From the NCBI GenBank assembly GCA_023091665.1, contig JALJCQ010000039.1, forward strand, positions 244,716 through 308,715: a stretch of 64,000 bases of DNA. The letters are read 5' to 3'. The stretch comes from Pythium myriotylum (lineage: Eukaryota > Oomycota > Peronosporomycetes > Pythiales > Pythiaceae). Under the pieces are notes generated by a model that was not told where the DNA came from, did not search any database, and saw nothing but the letters and a program-made list of their open reading frames with translations. The translations under genes and the position numbers were made by a program. Of the stretch, positions 19,040 to 32,165 are shown one piece after another. The stretch's first letter is position 1, and each line of letters begins with the position of its first letter.

Positions 19040-19074
19040 ACAGCGGAGCTGCACTGTCGAGTACCACGCGGACA

Positions 19075-20006
19075 TCAGTCTAGGAATTTGTGGAGATCGC
19101 TGAAATCGTCATCCGGGAGCTCCCACGAGCTTTGGTCCTTGTCGATGTCGATGAGGCCTTTGCCGTCCCAAAAGATCGGCGGGGAACAACCAGACGCGGT
19201 CGAGACGCTGTCGTCCGTATCGCCGCCGTCGCTGGAAGTACAGCCTTCATCTTCGATCTCGCCAAGAGCATAGTCTTGGAGACCTATACCACCTTTGCCT
19301 TCTCCAACACTTGCGCAGCTGCTTTCATCTGCATTCTTAACAAAACCGTTGATGGCAAACCCGCTGGCGATCCCGCCGTCCGTATCGTGGGTCGCGTGCG
19401 CGAACGCGAGGACGTTCGGGCCGAGGCGCATGGCGATTGCTATCGAGGCGTCATCGTCAGTGAGAAGAAGAACAAGTTCGCGCGCAGTTCTCACCTTCCA
19501 TCAAGCGATCGCTGTGGTCGTCCCACTGCGCTGGCCCAAACGTTTTTCTTTCGTTTCTCTCGTTGATCGCCTCGATCATCTTGAAGCGGAACCGATCATC
19601 GTTGGCCATGCGATTGACGACGTCTACAAGGACGTCGACCGTCACTCCACCTCCATCTCATCTCATGGGTTTTCGCTCAGCGACACGCACCGTCGATGGA
19701 AGGGAAGCAGTGTTCGGCGTACGGATCGACATAGTGGTCGCTCAGTCTTCCGCGCACCACGGCCTGAAGCACGCGCTTCTCCATCTTCTGGTTATGGGAC
19801 CGGAGCTGCTGAGGAGTTCTCGTGCCGACGCAGTCAGCCGCCTGCTGCCACGACGCGAGTGCTCGCCCCCACACTGACTTGAGGTACGCGTCGTGTTCGG
19901 CGCAAGTCCAACGTGACGTCCTCTCTTGCACGGCCACATTGCGAGATGAGACCTTGTGCGCAGTACGAGGGGGGCGGCGACTCGTCGGCACGGAGACTCG
20001 CGTCAT
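19075..20006 (-). CDS. MYB-B: SHAQKYF-like single-repeat MYB protein
   Basis: Model complement(19075..19439, 19495..19623, 19691..20006), introns 55 and 67 nt, 269 residues. The start is the ATG of MTRVSVPTSRRPPRTAHK; the frame upstream opens only with a TTG. The MYB/SANT domain reads SRWTCAEHDAYLKSVWG, WQQAADCVGTRTPQQLRSHN, then QKMEKRVLQAV. RTPQQLRSHNQK is the recognition helix, a variant of the SHAQKYF class. Exon 2 is exactly 129 nt as in MYB-A and encodes VNRMANDDRFRFKMIEAIN. Exon 3 begins AIAMRLGPNV, is acidic and Ser-rich, and ends WELPDDDFSDLHKFLD. Both splice sites fall at the same codons and phase (1) as in the other two paralogues, which supports the model. Likely a nuclear regulator. 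Confidence 0.8.
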
Positions 20007-20095
20007 GTCTTTCTCTTTGGTCGCAGTGGGTTGTCGGGTTGCTTCGACTCGAGGCGAATTGCTCAATGGGGCCAATCAAAAGTGAATTGGCGGCA

Positions 20096-20112
20096 AGGGA
20101 GATGGGAGGATA
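20096..20112 (-). promoter_or_regulatory. Shared upstream motif of MYB-B
   Basis: Minus-strand TATCCTCCCATCTCCCT, ending 90 bases before the MYB-B ATG. Confidence 0.6.
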
Positions 20113-20775
20113 CGCGTCCTTCTATTGGAGACAGAAATTTTCAACCCATCTGAGTCAAAGTCGTGGGCATTGCGATCGGATCCACTTCAGGATCCGCGTA
20201 GCTTTCGCTGCTCGCGAGATGCATTCGAGCGTCATGTGTGACACAAGCATCTACGGAATCATCGAGTCATCCACGTTCGCTTCGGATTGTTTTCCTCATC
20301 TGTCTCGACCTGCCATTCTTTCGCATGGCCATCGTTTGATCTCCGTTTTGGAGAATCTGAACCCGTCGGTCTTTCGTTGAGCGCAGGACTCGTTGAGAAA
20401 GTAGTTGCTGTGGTCCTAAAGTGCATGGAAGTCTTCCTTCGACGGCAAGAAACGCCTTTTGGGTTCGCCGAGCATGTCGAATGGAACGTAGTTGGTTTGA
20501 GACGCTTAAAAAAAGGGATTGACGCAGTTGGTCGAGATCAGGAGTTCTTTCGGCGCGAGTAGCAGCTATGTCAAAGCAGAGTAAAAATTTTTCGCATGAC
20601 GATCACGACACGCCCCCAGTGCAGGTAAGCAACGTCCTGGGGCCTCTTCAGAAGCGTCAGAGAATAGGATGGATATAGTTTGAGCGTATAGGCGACGTAG
20701 TATGGTTACTGCGTTCCTCTGATTTGATCAAGAGCAGGCGCAGAGCTGGTGACAGCATCAAGAGTCTTTTTATTA

Positions 20776-20935
20776 TTTTCTCATTGTTAAGTAGCTGTCT
20801 GTCTTGAACATTTTGCCTCGATCCAAACCTCAGGTATCGTTTTCTCATTGTAAAGAAGCTGTCTGCCTCTAACATTTTGCCTCGATCCAAACCTCACGTA
20901 TTGTTTTCTCATTGTGAAGGAGCTGTCTGTCTTCA
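20776..20935. repeat. 64-bp tandem repeat, about 2.5 copies
   Basis: TTTTCTCATTG recurs at 20776, 20840 and 20904, each followed by AGCTGTCTG. The first two units also share ATTTTGCCTCGATCCAAACC. Copies differ at several positions, so the array is not new. Confidence 0.8.
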
Positions 20936-20977
20936 GGTTGTTTGCGGACCGAGGAGAGGACAAGTCCCAAAATGTTA

Positions 20978-21803
20978 TTAGCATCCGATGAGCAGTTTCA
21001 ACACATAGTCGGCGTCGGAGAACTCGCTCTGGTCGCCTTGGACGTAGATGGAATCCTCATCCCCGTAGCTGCTTGCCGGTGAATGAGTCGACTGAGTTGA
21101 GCCGCTGTCGTCCGTAGCAACAGTGATGATACTGGCCTCATCTTCTTCTTCCATCTGAAGCAGCTCGTCGGCTCGCGCGCTAGTGCTGCTTGACGTGGTT
21201 TCTTCCAGCGCGAATAGCCCCGACGGGAAAGAAGGCACGAGCTCTAGAGGCATGGCGCAGACTCGGAAGCGCTCTTCGATTGCTATTAGTGATAGGCATC
21301 GTGCTGTGAGAAAAGACGACGAGAATGGTTAACCCTTCGTACCTTGAAGCAGCCTGACAATGTGCTCATCGTCGCTGGTGCGACACGAGTCATCTCGGAT
21401 CGCATTGAATATCTTGACTCGGAACCGCCCGTCGTTGGTCATGCGGTTTACAATTCCTGCAGCGAAAGCTCAATTCTCTCTATCTCATTCTGCTCACCAA
21501 CTACAAACCGTCGATGTAGGGCAGGCAGAGTCCCGCGCTGTCGTACTTCTCGCTCAGCTGGCCACCAGCCACGGCCTCGAGCACGCGTTTGTCCACCTTT
21601 TGGTTGTGCGAAATGAGCTGCTGACGAGATCTCGTGCCGACGAGTTCAGCCGCCTGCTGCCACGTGAGACGCGTAGATCCCCACACCGCCTGTAGGTATA
21701 TGTTGTGCTCGCGTTTCGTCCAGCGTGATGTCTTCGACTGCCCAGAGGCCTTCCGAGCAGCGCGAGGCGCGCGGTGACTCGTCGGCACGGATACACGCGT
21801 CAT
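20978..21803 (-). CDS. MYB-C: SHAQKYF-like single-repeat MYB protein
   Basis: Model complement(20978..21282, 21343..21456, 21509..21803), introns 60 and 52 nt, 237 residues. It starts at MTRVSVPTSHRAPRAARK. The MYB/SANT domain is SRWTKREHNIYLQAVWG, WQQAAELVGTRSRQQLISHN, then QKVDKRVLEAV. Exon 2 (114 nt) keeps IVNRMTNDGRFRVKIFNAI. Exon 3 starts AIEERFRVCAMPLELVPSF, is rich in Glu, Ser and Thr, and ends SEFSDADYVLKLLIGC, recalling the hydrophobic-acidic end of MYB-A. Intron phases equal those of MYB-A and MYB-B. The first donor is GTTTGT, weaker than the other donors. Probably a nuclear transcription factor; targets unknown. Confidence 0.78.
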
Positions 21804-22212
21804 GTCGGCTTCCGTCTTCGGCTGAGAAAGATCGCTTGGTGGTTTGCCGGCAAATGAGAAAATGATTCGCGAAGGGAGATGGGAGGATATCCGACCGGGA
21901 GAACACGGCATTAACGGAGACCAAGACTCATCTCAGTCGAAGTGTGCCATACAAAAACGAGGTTTGGGTGTCTAGGGTCAAAGATAAACGCTTTTGGACT
22001 TTCAGGGACAAAACATGCAATCCTCATTCCATCTTACACAGCTCGCTGCTGATGGACGACTATGTATCAACGCATTGAATTGGTTTTCATTAAAACAGCC
22101 TTCTTTCACGAGTCGAAACGTGCATCCAACAGAGACAAAGCATTGCATATCCATCACGTAAGCATGGTGGACACTCCCTACCCGCGATTAACTTTCCCAT
22201 ACAAGAAGTGGA
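21804..22212. other. MYB-C 5' region and LicD-C 3' flank
   Basis: Contains the shared MYB motif at 21873-21889. No gene seen in the rest. Confidence 0.45.
21873..21889 (-). promoter_or_regulatory. Shared upstream motif of MYB-C
   Basis: Minus-strand TATCCTCCCATCTCCCT, ending 70 bases before the MYB-C ATG. Confidence 0.6.
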
Positions 22213-23559
22213 TTACGTCCTGTGAGTGTCTTCCTTGTCCTCGTCCTCTTTGCTCTTGTCTTTCTTCCGCTTGGCCATGGTTTGATCTTCGTCGTCTTCC
22301 AAAAACGACTCGAAAAAGTTGAAGCCGTTGATCTTGCGCTCCGGTCGCGGAATCGGCGTCATGTAGTCGGCGCCGTACTCGTTGAGCAAAAAGTCTTTCG
22401 GGTCGGCGAACGTGTCAAAGGGAACGCCATTGATCGAGACAGTAGAATAGGGCTTGACGCGATCAAGTGGGATGAGGCGGTCTTCTCGCGTGCCGAAGAG
22501 CTCCCAGAAATCGCCGTCTTTGTCGCTCACTGGAACCATGTCGTACATATCAACGTACGGGACCTTGTAGTTGCGCGTGAGTCCCTGCTCAGGCGAGTAG
22601 AGCACGGCCGCAAGTGGGTGAGTCGGCGCCACGCAGACTCGCCAGAGCCGCGTGAAGTGGAACATGTGCAGGCCTTTGGCCCAGAGCCGCTGCTTGAGGT
22701 CGTAGATCTTGGCCGGCGGCAGCTGCAAGTATCCGATATCGGCGTCTTCAGTGTACGGGATCATTGAGCCATTGCGCACGGCGCCGAGCAGCGTACCATA
22801 TGCCACGACCGGCGCGGCTTCGATGGCCTGAAGTTCTTCAAAGACCTCGACAAAGAGCATGTGCAGCACACTCGCGTAGCAAAAGCCCGTGGCATTGATC
22901 GACGGCACGAGGAGATCCATGCGGTCGGCACGCGAGCAAAACGGCTCGTCCTTGCGCCCTCGAATGGGCAGGCAGTAGCCGAAGCGGCTCTGGTGGCGCA
23001 CGTCCGACTCACACAAAACCCGGAACTCGTTCTCGAACACTGGCGGCTTGGGCGTGCCGCGGCGCTTGAGCAGATCGTAGAATCGGTGGCGCGACTTGGA
23101 CGCCGGGATCGCATCGAGGTCAATGACCTGCGGTGAGCACGACGCCGGTTCTTCTATCTCGGTACTCGTCGAGGCCTTGCGTCGAGTGCCAAAGAAGAAG
23201 CTCGCGAGAAACCCGGTCTGTTGGGTCTGGTGGTCGCCCGAGTACGCGACTACGAGCGACTCGACGACAAAGTCGAAGACAAAGAGCACGGCCACGAGCA
23301 CGAGGAAGAGCCGCAGCAGCTTGGCGGGCGAGCGCGGTAGTCGCGCCGTGCGCAAGGTCGTGAGCAGGTCGGCGCACGGGCCGTCGTCGCGCTTGGCCGT
23401 GTCGCTGCGCCGTCGCTTGGGCCGCAGCCGCCGCGTCGACGGCTCCGGTTTGCTGTCGTCGCGCGCGTCGCCGCCCTCCATGGCGCGTAGGTCGCTCGAG
23501 CCCACGCGCACGCGCTGGCGGCTGCGCGGAGAGACGGGACGCACGTCGCTGCTCTCCAT
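22213..23559 (-). CDS. LicD/fukutin-like phosphotransferase, LicD-C
   Basis: Third intact LicD paralogue, 448 residues from an ATG at 23559. A long Arg-rich cytosolic N-terminus (RRLRPKRRRSDTAKR) precedes the membrane anchor LLRLFLVLVAVLFVFDFVV, giving a type II topology. The catalytic domain shows FGYCLPIRGRKDEPFC, YGTLLGAVRNGSMIPYTED followed by ADIGY, WRVCVAPTHPLAAVLY and VPYVDMYDM. The C-terminus is a Lys/Asp/Glu-rich tail (MAKRKKDKSKEDEDKE) not found in LicD-A or -B. It is likely a Golgi or ER enzyme adding phospho-linked groups to glycans; the exact donor is unknown. It is divergent from the small membrane protein gene at 23849 with 289 bases between start codons. Confidence 0.85.
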   Translation of the reverse strand: MESSDVRPVSPRSRQRVRVGSSDLRAMEGGDARDDSKPEPSTRRLRPKRRRSDTAKRDDGPCADLLTTLRTARLPRSPAKLLRLFLVLVAVLFVFDFVVESLVVAYSGDHQTQQTGFLASFFFGTRRKASTSTEIEEPASCSPQVIDLDAIPASKSRHRFYDLLKRRGTPKPPVFENEFRVLCESDVRHQSRFGYCLPIRGRKDEPFCSRADRMDLLVPSINATGFCYASVLHMLFVEVFEELQAIEAAPVVAYGTLLGAVRNGSMIPYTEDADIGYLQLPPAKIYDLKQRLWAKGLHMFHFTRLWRVCVAPTHPLAAVLYSPEQGLTRNYKVPYVDMYDMVPVSDKDGDFWELFGTREDRLIPLDRVKPYSTVSINGVPFDTFADPKDFLLNEYGADYMTPIPRPERKINGFNFFESFLEDDEDQTMAKRKKDKSKEDEDKEDTHRT

Positions 23560-23848
23560 GGTGGTCGGGCGCTCGAACGAGAGGGATTGAGTGAGGAGAC
23601 GTGGCCAAGGGAGACGAAGAGGTCAGATCGCGAAGTAGGTGGGTGACTTTCGGATCAGACTCAGACGGCAAGTGATCTCCTGATAATTTGGTAAGTACGC
23701 GTTAGGTGCGGTTGAAGTGAGCTCATGAGAGCATTGATGCTCATGGGACAGAGAGCCTCCTCTCGCTCGCTCTCTCGTTGCTGGAAGCGTCCGGCGCCTT
23801 CCGCTCGCCGGCTTTAGACACGCAAGACATCACTTTCCTACGATTGCC

Positions 23849-24196
23849 ATGGCCAACCGAGAGCGGCTGCTCGCGTCCAACGCGATGCGCTACCAGCGTC
23901 GCAACCTCTTTGCGCGCCGTTACGAGGCCGTCGACCTGCTCAGCCTTCGCTCTACGACCGTCCCGTCGCTGCGCGCACGTGTCTGCCGCGCGTGGCCTCT
24001 TGCACTGTTGCTTTCGCTCGCCGCTGTGACCATCGCGGCGGTCGTCATCGTACGCGACAGCATCACGGACCACGCGACCGATTTGCGCGACGAACTCATG
24101 GAAGCCATGGTCACGAGCTCGCAGGTCATCTCCGAGACGATCCACGACGTGCTGCTCAACACGACCGAGACACTGGAAGAGTCGTTCGCGCAATGA
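23849..24196 (+). CDS. Small single-pass membrane protein, unknown function
   Basis: 115 residues. A basic N-terminus (NRERLLASNAMRYQRRNLFARRYE) is followed by a transmembrane helix (LALLLSLAAVTIAAVVIV, about 51-68). A C-terminal amphipathic helix is rich in acidic residues and hydroxyls (DELMEAMVTSSQVISETIHD). The charge pattern predicts the N-terminus in the cytosol. A TCACTTTCC initiator-like motif lies just upstream of the ATG. Its 3' end converges with the transporter gene, 59 bases away. I do not recognise the family. Confidence 0.6.
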   Translation: MANRERLLASNAMRYQRRNLFARRYEAVDLLSLRSTTVPSLRARVCRAWPLALLLSLAAVTIAAVVIVRDSITDHATDLRDELMEAMVTSSQVISETIHDVLLNTTETLEESFAQ

Positions 24197-24255
24197 CTTG
24201 CTCGTATTCTTAGTTTTATATACTACTTACTCCTGCGTGCGGTGATAGTCGAGAT

Positions 24256-25908
24256 CTAGTTGGCGATGTGTTCTCTGTAGATCTTGAACAGCGTGAGTGA
24301 TAGCCCGAGCACGCCGATGCAGACGCCCGCGCTGAGCATGACCAACGGACCGGCGTGGCGGCGGTCCAGGATCGGGTGCTTGGACTGCAGCATGTAGAAG
24401 AGCGACGGCATGATGAAGATGAGCAGCGAACCCGAGACCGAGCCGACGATCGAGAGCGGGATCTTGACGCTCGGCACGAAGATGCTGCAGATCAGGATGA
24501 GCAGCTGGCTCACGACCGTGACCGTAGCATACTCGCCCCACGTTGCGGCGCTGCTGGGCGTCTGCTTGCCGTTATTCTTGTAGCGCAACACGACCGAGAG
24601 CAGACACGAGCGAAAGGGCCACATCGCGATCGGCGCCGTGAGTAGCAGCGCCACGCCCATGCAGAACCGGCCGACGAGCAGCGGCAGCCGGATCAGCGAG
24701 TTGTGGGCCACGTACTCTGGCGAGAAGTTGAGCAGGATGTTGTCCTTGGTGAGGTCACCGAACTGGAGGTAGCCGCAGAGCCCAATGACCTCGTAGAGCA
24801 CGAACGCGATGCTGATGGCGCCGAAGACGGCCTTGTCCATGCGCGTGATCGAGCGGCTGCGCAGCTCGTCGTACACTGGCAGCGCCGTGTTGTGGCACGC
24901 GAACGCGCCGATGAGCAGCGTGACCGTGTAGACGCTGCCGGGCTCGAAGCGCACAGCCTCGACGCGCGAAAAGTCGATCGCGCCGGCCTCGTTGTTGTTG
25001 ACGACGATGAGGAACGCGATAAACACAAACGCGACAACGTACGTGATCGAGAGCACGGCGAGCACGGACGAAAAGCGCAGGCGTCCAAGGCGGCGGTTGA
25101 GCGAGAGCGGCAGGATCACGAGCGCGAGACACGTGCACGTGACGATCCACTTGTCGCGGTCCGCGACGCCGAGAACGACGCTGAAGAGGTCGGTGATGAA
25201 CATAAAGTAGCTCACGAGCGTGCCAAAGCCACCAAAAATGAACGTGAACTCGGCGAGCCGCGTGCCCACGGCGCCCATCGTGTAGTGGCCGATCGACTCG
25301 TACGTGCGCGCGCAAAAGACACCGGCGCGGTCGCTCGCCGAGAGCAGCAGGTACACCGAGTAGCGCGTGATGAGCGCGATGGCGACCATGACGACGTTAC
25401 CAAGGAGCCAGCCACTGGACGCGAGAGCAAAGGGCACTGCGAGCGTGCCCGAGCCGAGGATCGTGTTGGTGAGCGTGAACGTCGAGCCCCAGACCGTGGC
25501 GGTCGCGTGCTGCTGGTCGTGGAGCTTGGAGAGCGCGAGCGCCTTGCGCTGCGCCGGCGAGAGGTCGGCGTCCTGTTCGAGCTCGACCTCGAGCAAGCCG
25601 TCGAGCTCGATCGTTTCCGTGGCGTTGAGCAGTCGCGTGGCTTCCGAGGTCGCGAGCGAGCGCGGGCTCGGCAGGTACTCGCCCATGGACACGGGGTCGC
25701 AGCTGCACTGGTGCTTGAGCACGTCGAGCACGTCCTGCGCCGCGTGGCCCACGGGCTCGGCCGGCGGGTCGTGGACGGCGCACTGCGTTGCCGTGGTCTC
25801 GCCCATGAGGGTTCGCTCGCGTCGCTGGTGGTGGTGGTGGTGGATCGACGGCGGATGCGCGAATGAGGAAGAAGGGCGCCTCGAATGGGTTCCATCGACG
25901 AGGGCCAT
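24256..25908 (-). CDS. Amino acid/auxin permease family (AAAP, SLC38-like) transporter
   Basis: 550 residues with a cytosolic N-terminus of about 140 residues followed by about 11 membrane helices. The first helix region reads TLTNTILGSGTLAVPFALAS, the hallmark opening of the Aa_trans family. Later helices include FTFIFGGFGTLVSYFMFITD, IALVILPLSL-type and FACHNTALPVYDELR, the last matching the conserved family pattern of helices 6-7. It is expected to move neutral amino acids with protons or sodium across the plasma or vacuolar membrane. The first ATG is at 25908, but the first 34 residues include a His run from a GGT repeat and look like untranslated leader. The ATG at 25806 (MGETTATQ) may be the real start. 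Confidence 0.85.
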   Translation of the reverse strand: MALVDGTHSRRPSSSFAHPPSIHHHHHQRRERTLMGETTATQCAVHDPPAEPVGHAAQDVLDVLKHQCSCDPVSMGEYLPSPRSLATSEATRLLNATETIELDGLLEVELEQDADLSPAQRKALALSKLHDQQHATATVWGSTFTLTNTILGSGTLAVPFALASSGWLLGNVVMVAIALITRYSVYLLLSASDRAGVFCARTYESIGHYTMGAVGTRLAEFTFIFGGFGTLVSYFMFITDLFSVVLGVADRDKWIVTCTCLALVILPLSLNRRLGRLRFSSVLAVLSITYVVAFVFIAFLIVVNNNEAGAIDFSRVEAVRFEPGSVYTVTLLIGAFACHNTALPVYDELRSRSITRMDKAVFGAISIAFVLYEVIGLCGYLQFGDLTKDNILLNFSPEYVAHNSLIRLPLLVGRFCMGVALLLTAPIAMWPFRSCLLSVVLRYKNNGKQTPSSAATWGEYATVTVVSQLLILICSIFVPSVKIPLSIVGSVSGSLLIFIMPSLFYMLQSKHPILDRRHAGPLVMLSAGVCIGVLGLSLTLFKIYREHIAN

Positions 25909-26644
25909 GATTGCGTCTTCTGGAGCTCCTGGGGAGCTCCGGGACGGTGATTGGCTGGAAAATCGGCGTTCGCACGGGTTCTCAACGGCTGTCGATTATG
26001 ATTGGAAGATTATAATTATCAAGATTGGATAGGAAGGAGACGGCGGGGCGAATGCCCCCAAGCGGCGTATATGGATATTAATAGCGAGGCGGCGAAGGCA
26101 GCGATGGAGAAGGGAGAAGGAGGCTCATGAGGGGGGGGAGTGATACAGGAATGCAGCGAGCGCGCGAGCCATTTCCGTCGGTGGTGGTCCACGGGGAACT
26201 GTGTGGTGGTGGGTTCGAATTTAATCCAATGATTCAAATTTCGAATTTTAAGACGATCCAATCAAGTCGCGCGATCTCGATGAGGTGGATGATTAGACGA
26301 GACGTTGCGATTGGCTGAAATAGAGCGTAACGGCTGATGAGCTAATCGGAATCTGCGACGTGTGACAACGGATGGCAGAGTCTCGTTTCGCCGAAATGGG
26401 TTCAAAACTGCCACTCGGGAGGGGTCCTCCTTCCTCGCGGCGACCTCGTCTCCACCTCACTCACCTGAGTTGACTCACGCGGGAGGAGCTCTCTTCATCG
26501 GCAAAGGCGAGTCGTTGGAAGGTCTCCCTGGCTCACGTCAGTGGTGACGTGGAGCGTGGCGACGCTCGATTCGTTCATGGAGAAGAGGTCGACTCAGCCG
26601 ATTGATTGGTGTTTTGGCAAAGCGATCGCTTTCTTCGTGTTGGT
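25909..26644. other. Intergenic region between transporter and TPR gene
   Basis: No gene found in 736 bases. This is the 5' region of the transporter and the 3' flank of the TPR gene. Confidence 0.45.
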
Positions 26645-27727
26645 TCATAGCGCGACGGTCACGCGGCGCACGGCACGACGAACAGGTTGGGTTGGCGGTG
26701 ACGTACTCACTGGTACACGAGGGCTGGTGATAGGCACGCACGGCTCGTGGGTCCGAGAGGTGGAGACTTGCGTCCGTGGAGATCGCGGAATGCACTGGGT
26801 GGAAGAAGTCGACACGAGAGACGATGTTGGTGGAAGTGGGGTCGGATGTGGAGGTTTCGGTGGAGCTTGGCTCGTTGGGACTGACACGCCGGGCTCTGTC
26901 GACGGGACCGCAGTCTTCACTTGGGTCGATGGCATTTCCTGTCCAGAGGTAGTGGACTGCGCTGCTGGAACTGCGAGATCCGAGAGACTGAGCTTCACCT
27001 GGACGACCTTGCGGGGTTTCTTCCCTGTGGAGGGCTTGCCATTGGCAATTTGCCCTTGTGGGGGGATTGGCGTGACCTCTCGTCTCGTCTCCACGTCAAT
27101 TCGTTTCAGTGGGCTCGGAACTTCGGGCACTGACTGCTCGTTCTTGGGTCCACTATCGGCTTGGCGTTCAGACGAGACTCGTTCAATATCACGCTGTCCC
27201 CATCCTCGCGGCAGTTTCCCGCGCATCCCCATCATCTCCATCTCGTCGTGCTCCAGAGCGATCGTGTATTCCTCGATTGCGTGGTGGAACTTGCCTTCCG
27301 TGTTGTAGCACCCGGCTCTACGCTCCCACGCCATCGTCAGCGATCCTCCACAGAAGTCGTGAAGATTTGATTCCACTCACCGCGCATATCGAGCCATGAC
27401 ATGGTGCGGGTTGATCTCGAGCACACGCGAGAAGTCGGCGTGGGCTTGGTCGACGCGTCCGCTCTTGAAGAGCGCCATCCCGCGAGAAAAGAGCCCATGG
27501 ATGTCGTCGGGTCGAGCCTCGATGATCACACCAAAGTCCCGTACAGCGCCATCCCATTGCTTGGCCTTCATCAACGCATGGCCACGGACAGCGCGAGTAT
27601 GGAGACACTGCGGCTCGAGCCGAAGCACTGCGTTGCATTCGGCGATGAGACGAAAGAGCTCGTCGCGATCGAGCTGCGTGGACCCTCTCCGCGTGAACTG
27701 GGACCCAGAGGTGACGCCGGGTGGCAT
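26645..27727 (-). CDS. TPR-repeat protein with Pro/Ser/Thr-rich tail
   Basis: Model complement(26645..27317, 27381..27727) with a 63-nt intron (GTGAGT...GCGTAG, phase 2). Joining the exons completes a TPR helix pair: HHVMARYARAGCYNTEGKFH, which neither exon holds alone. Three consecutive TPR units are visible: LRLEPQCLHTRAVRGHALMK, IIEARPDDIHGLFSRGMALF and LEINPHHVMARYARAGCYNT. They suggest a protein-protein adaptor. The C-terminal 190 residues are disordered and rich in Pro, Ser and Thr. The start is the first in-frame ATG (27727). A stop sits just upstream of the open frame (about 27785), so an additional 5' exon with more repeats is possible. Specific function unknown. Confidence 0.72.
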
Positions 27728-27969
27728 CCTTCGTGGCGCGACTCGACCGGCATCAGGTCTCTGAGGGCATCGCAAGTCGCCTTCTCAAAATAGGCATTAG
27801 GTGAAGCCGACTTCTTCGATGAGGAGGGAATGACGTCTCAAGGAAAGAATTTTATGAACGTGTAATGTTTGGATATTAGGGGGTGAATGGAGAAGAAAAC
27901 CCGAGCGGAAAGCTACAAAGACGACCCACCGATCGAACCCGCGTCGCTGCACTTCGCGACTCCGTACAT

Positions 27970-32165
<4,196 letters not shown>

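Larger units (their letters stand above)
18403..19074. other. MYB-A 5' region and MYB-B 3' flank
   Basis: Contains the shared upstream motif (18514-18530), a second weaker shared stretch near 18558-18575 (similar to 20134-20155) and the 43-bp-stem hairpin. I do not support a separate gene here. Confidence 0.5.
20007..20977. other. MYB-B 5' region and spacer to MYB-C
   Basis: Contains the shared motif (20096-20112) and a 64-bp tandem repeat (20776-20935). No supported gene in the 970 bases. An open stretch at about 20287-20562 has no recognisable domain. Confidence 0.5.

Noticed and set aside
24703..25866. 387-codon plus-strand open frame
   Set aside because: Antisense to the amino-acid transporter; highly charged and domain-free.
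26205..26230. tRNA-like GGGTTCGAATTT
   Set aside because: No pairing T-stem and no A box at the right distance.
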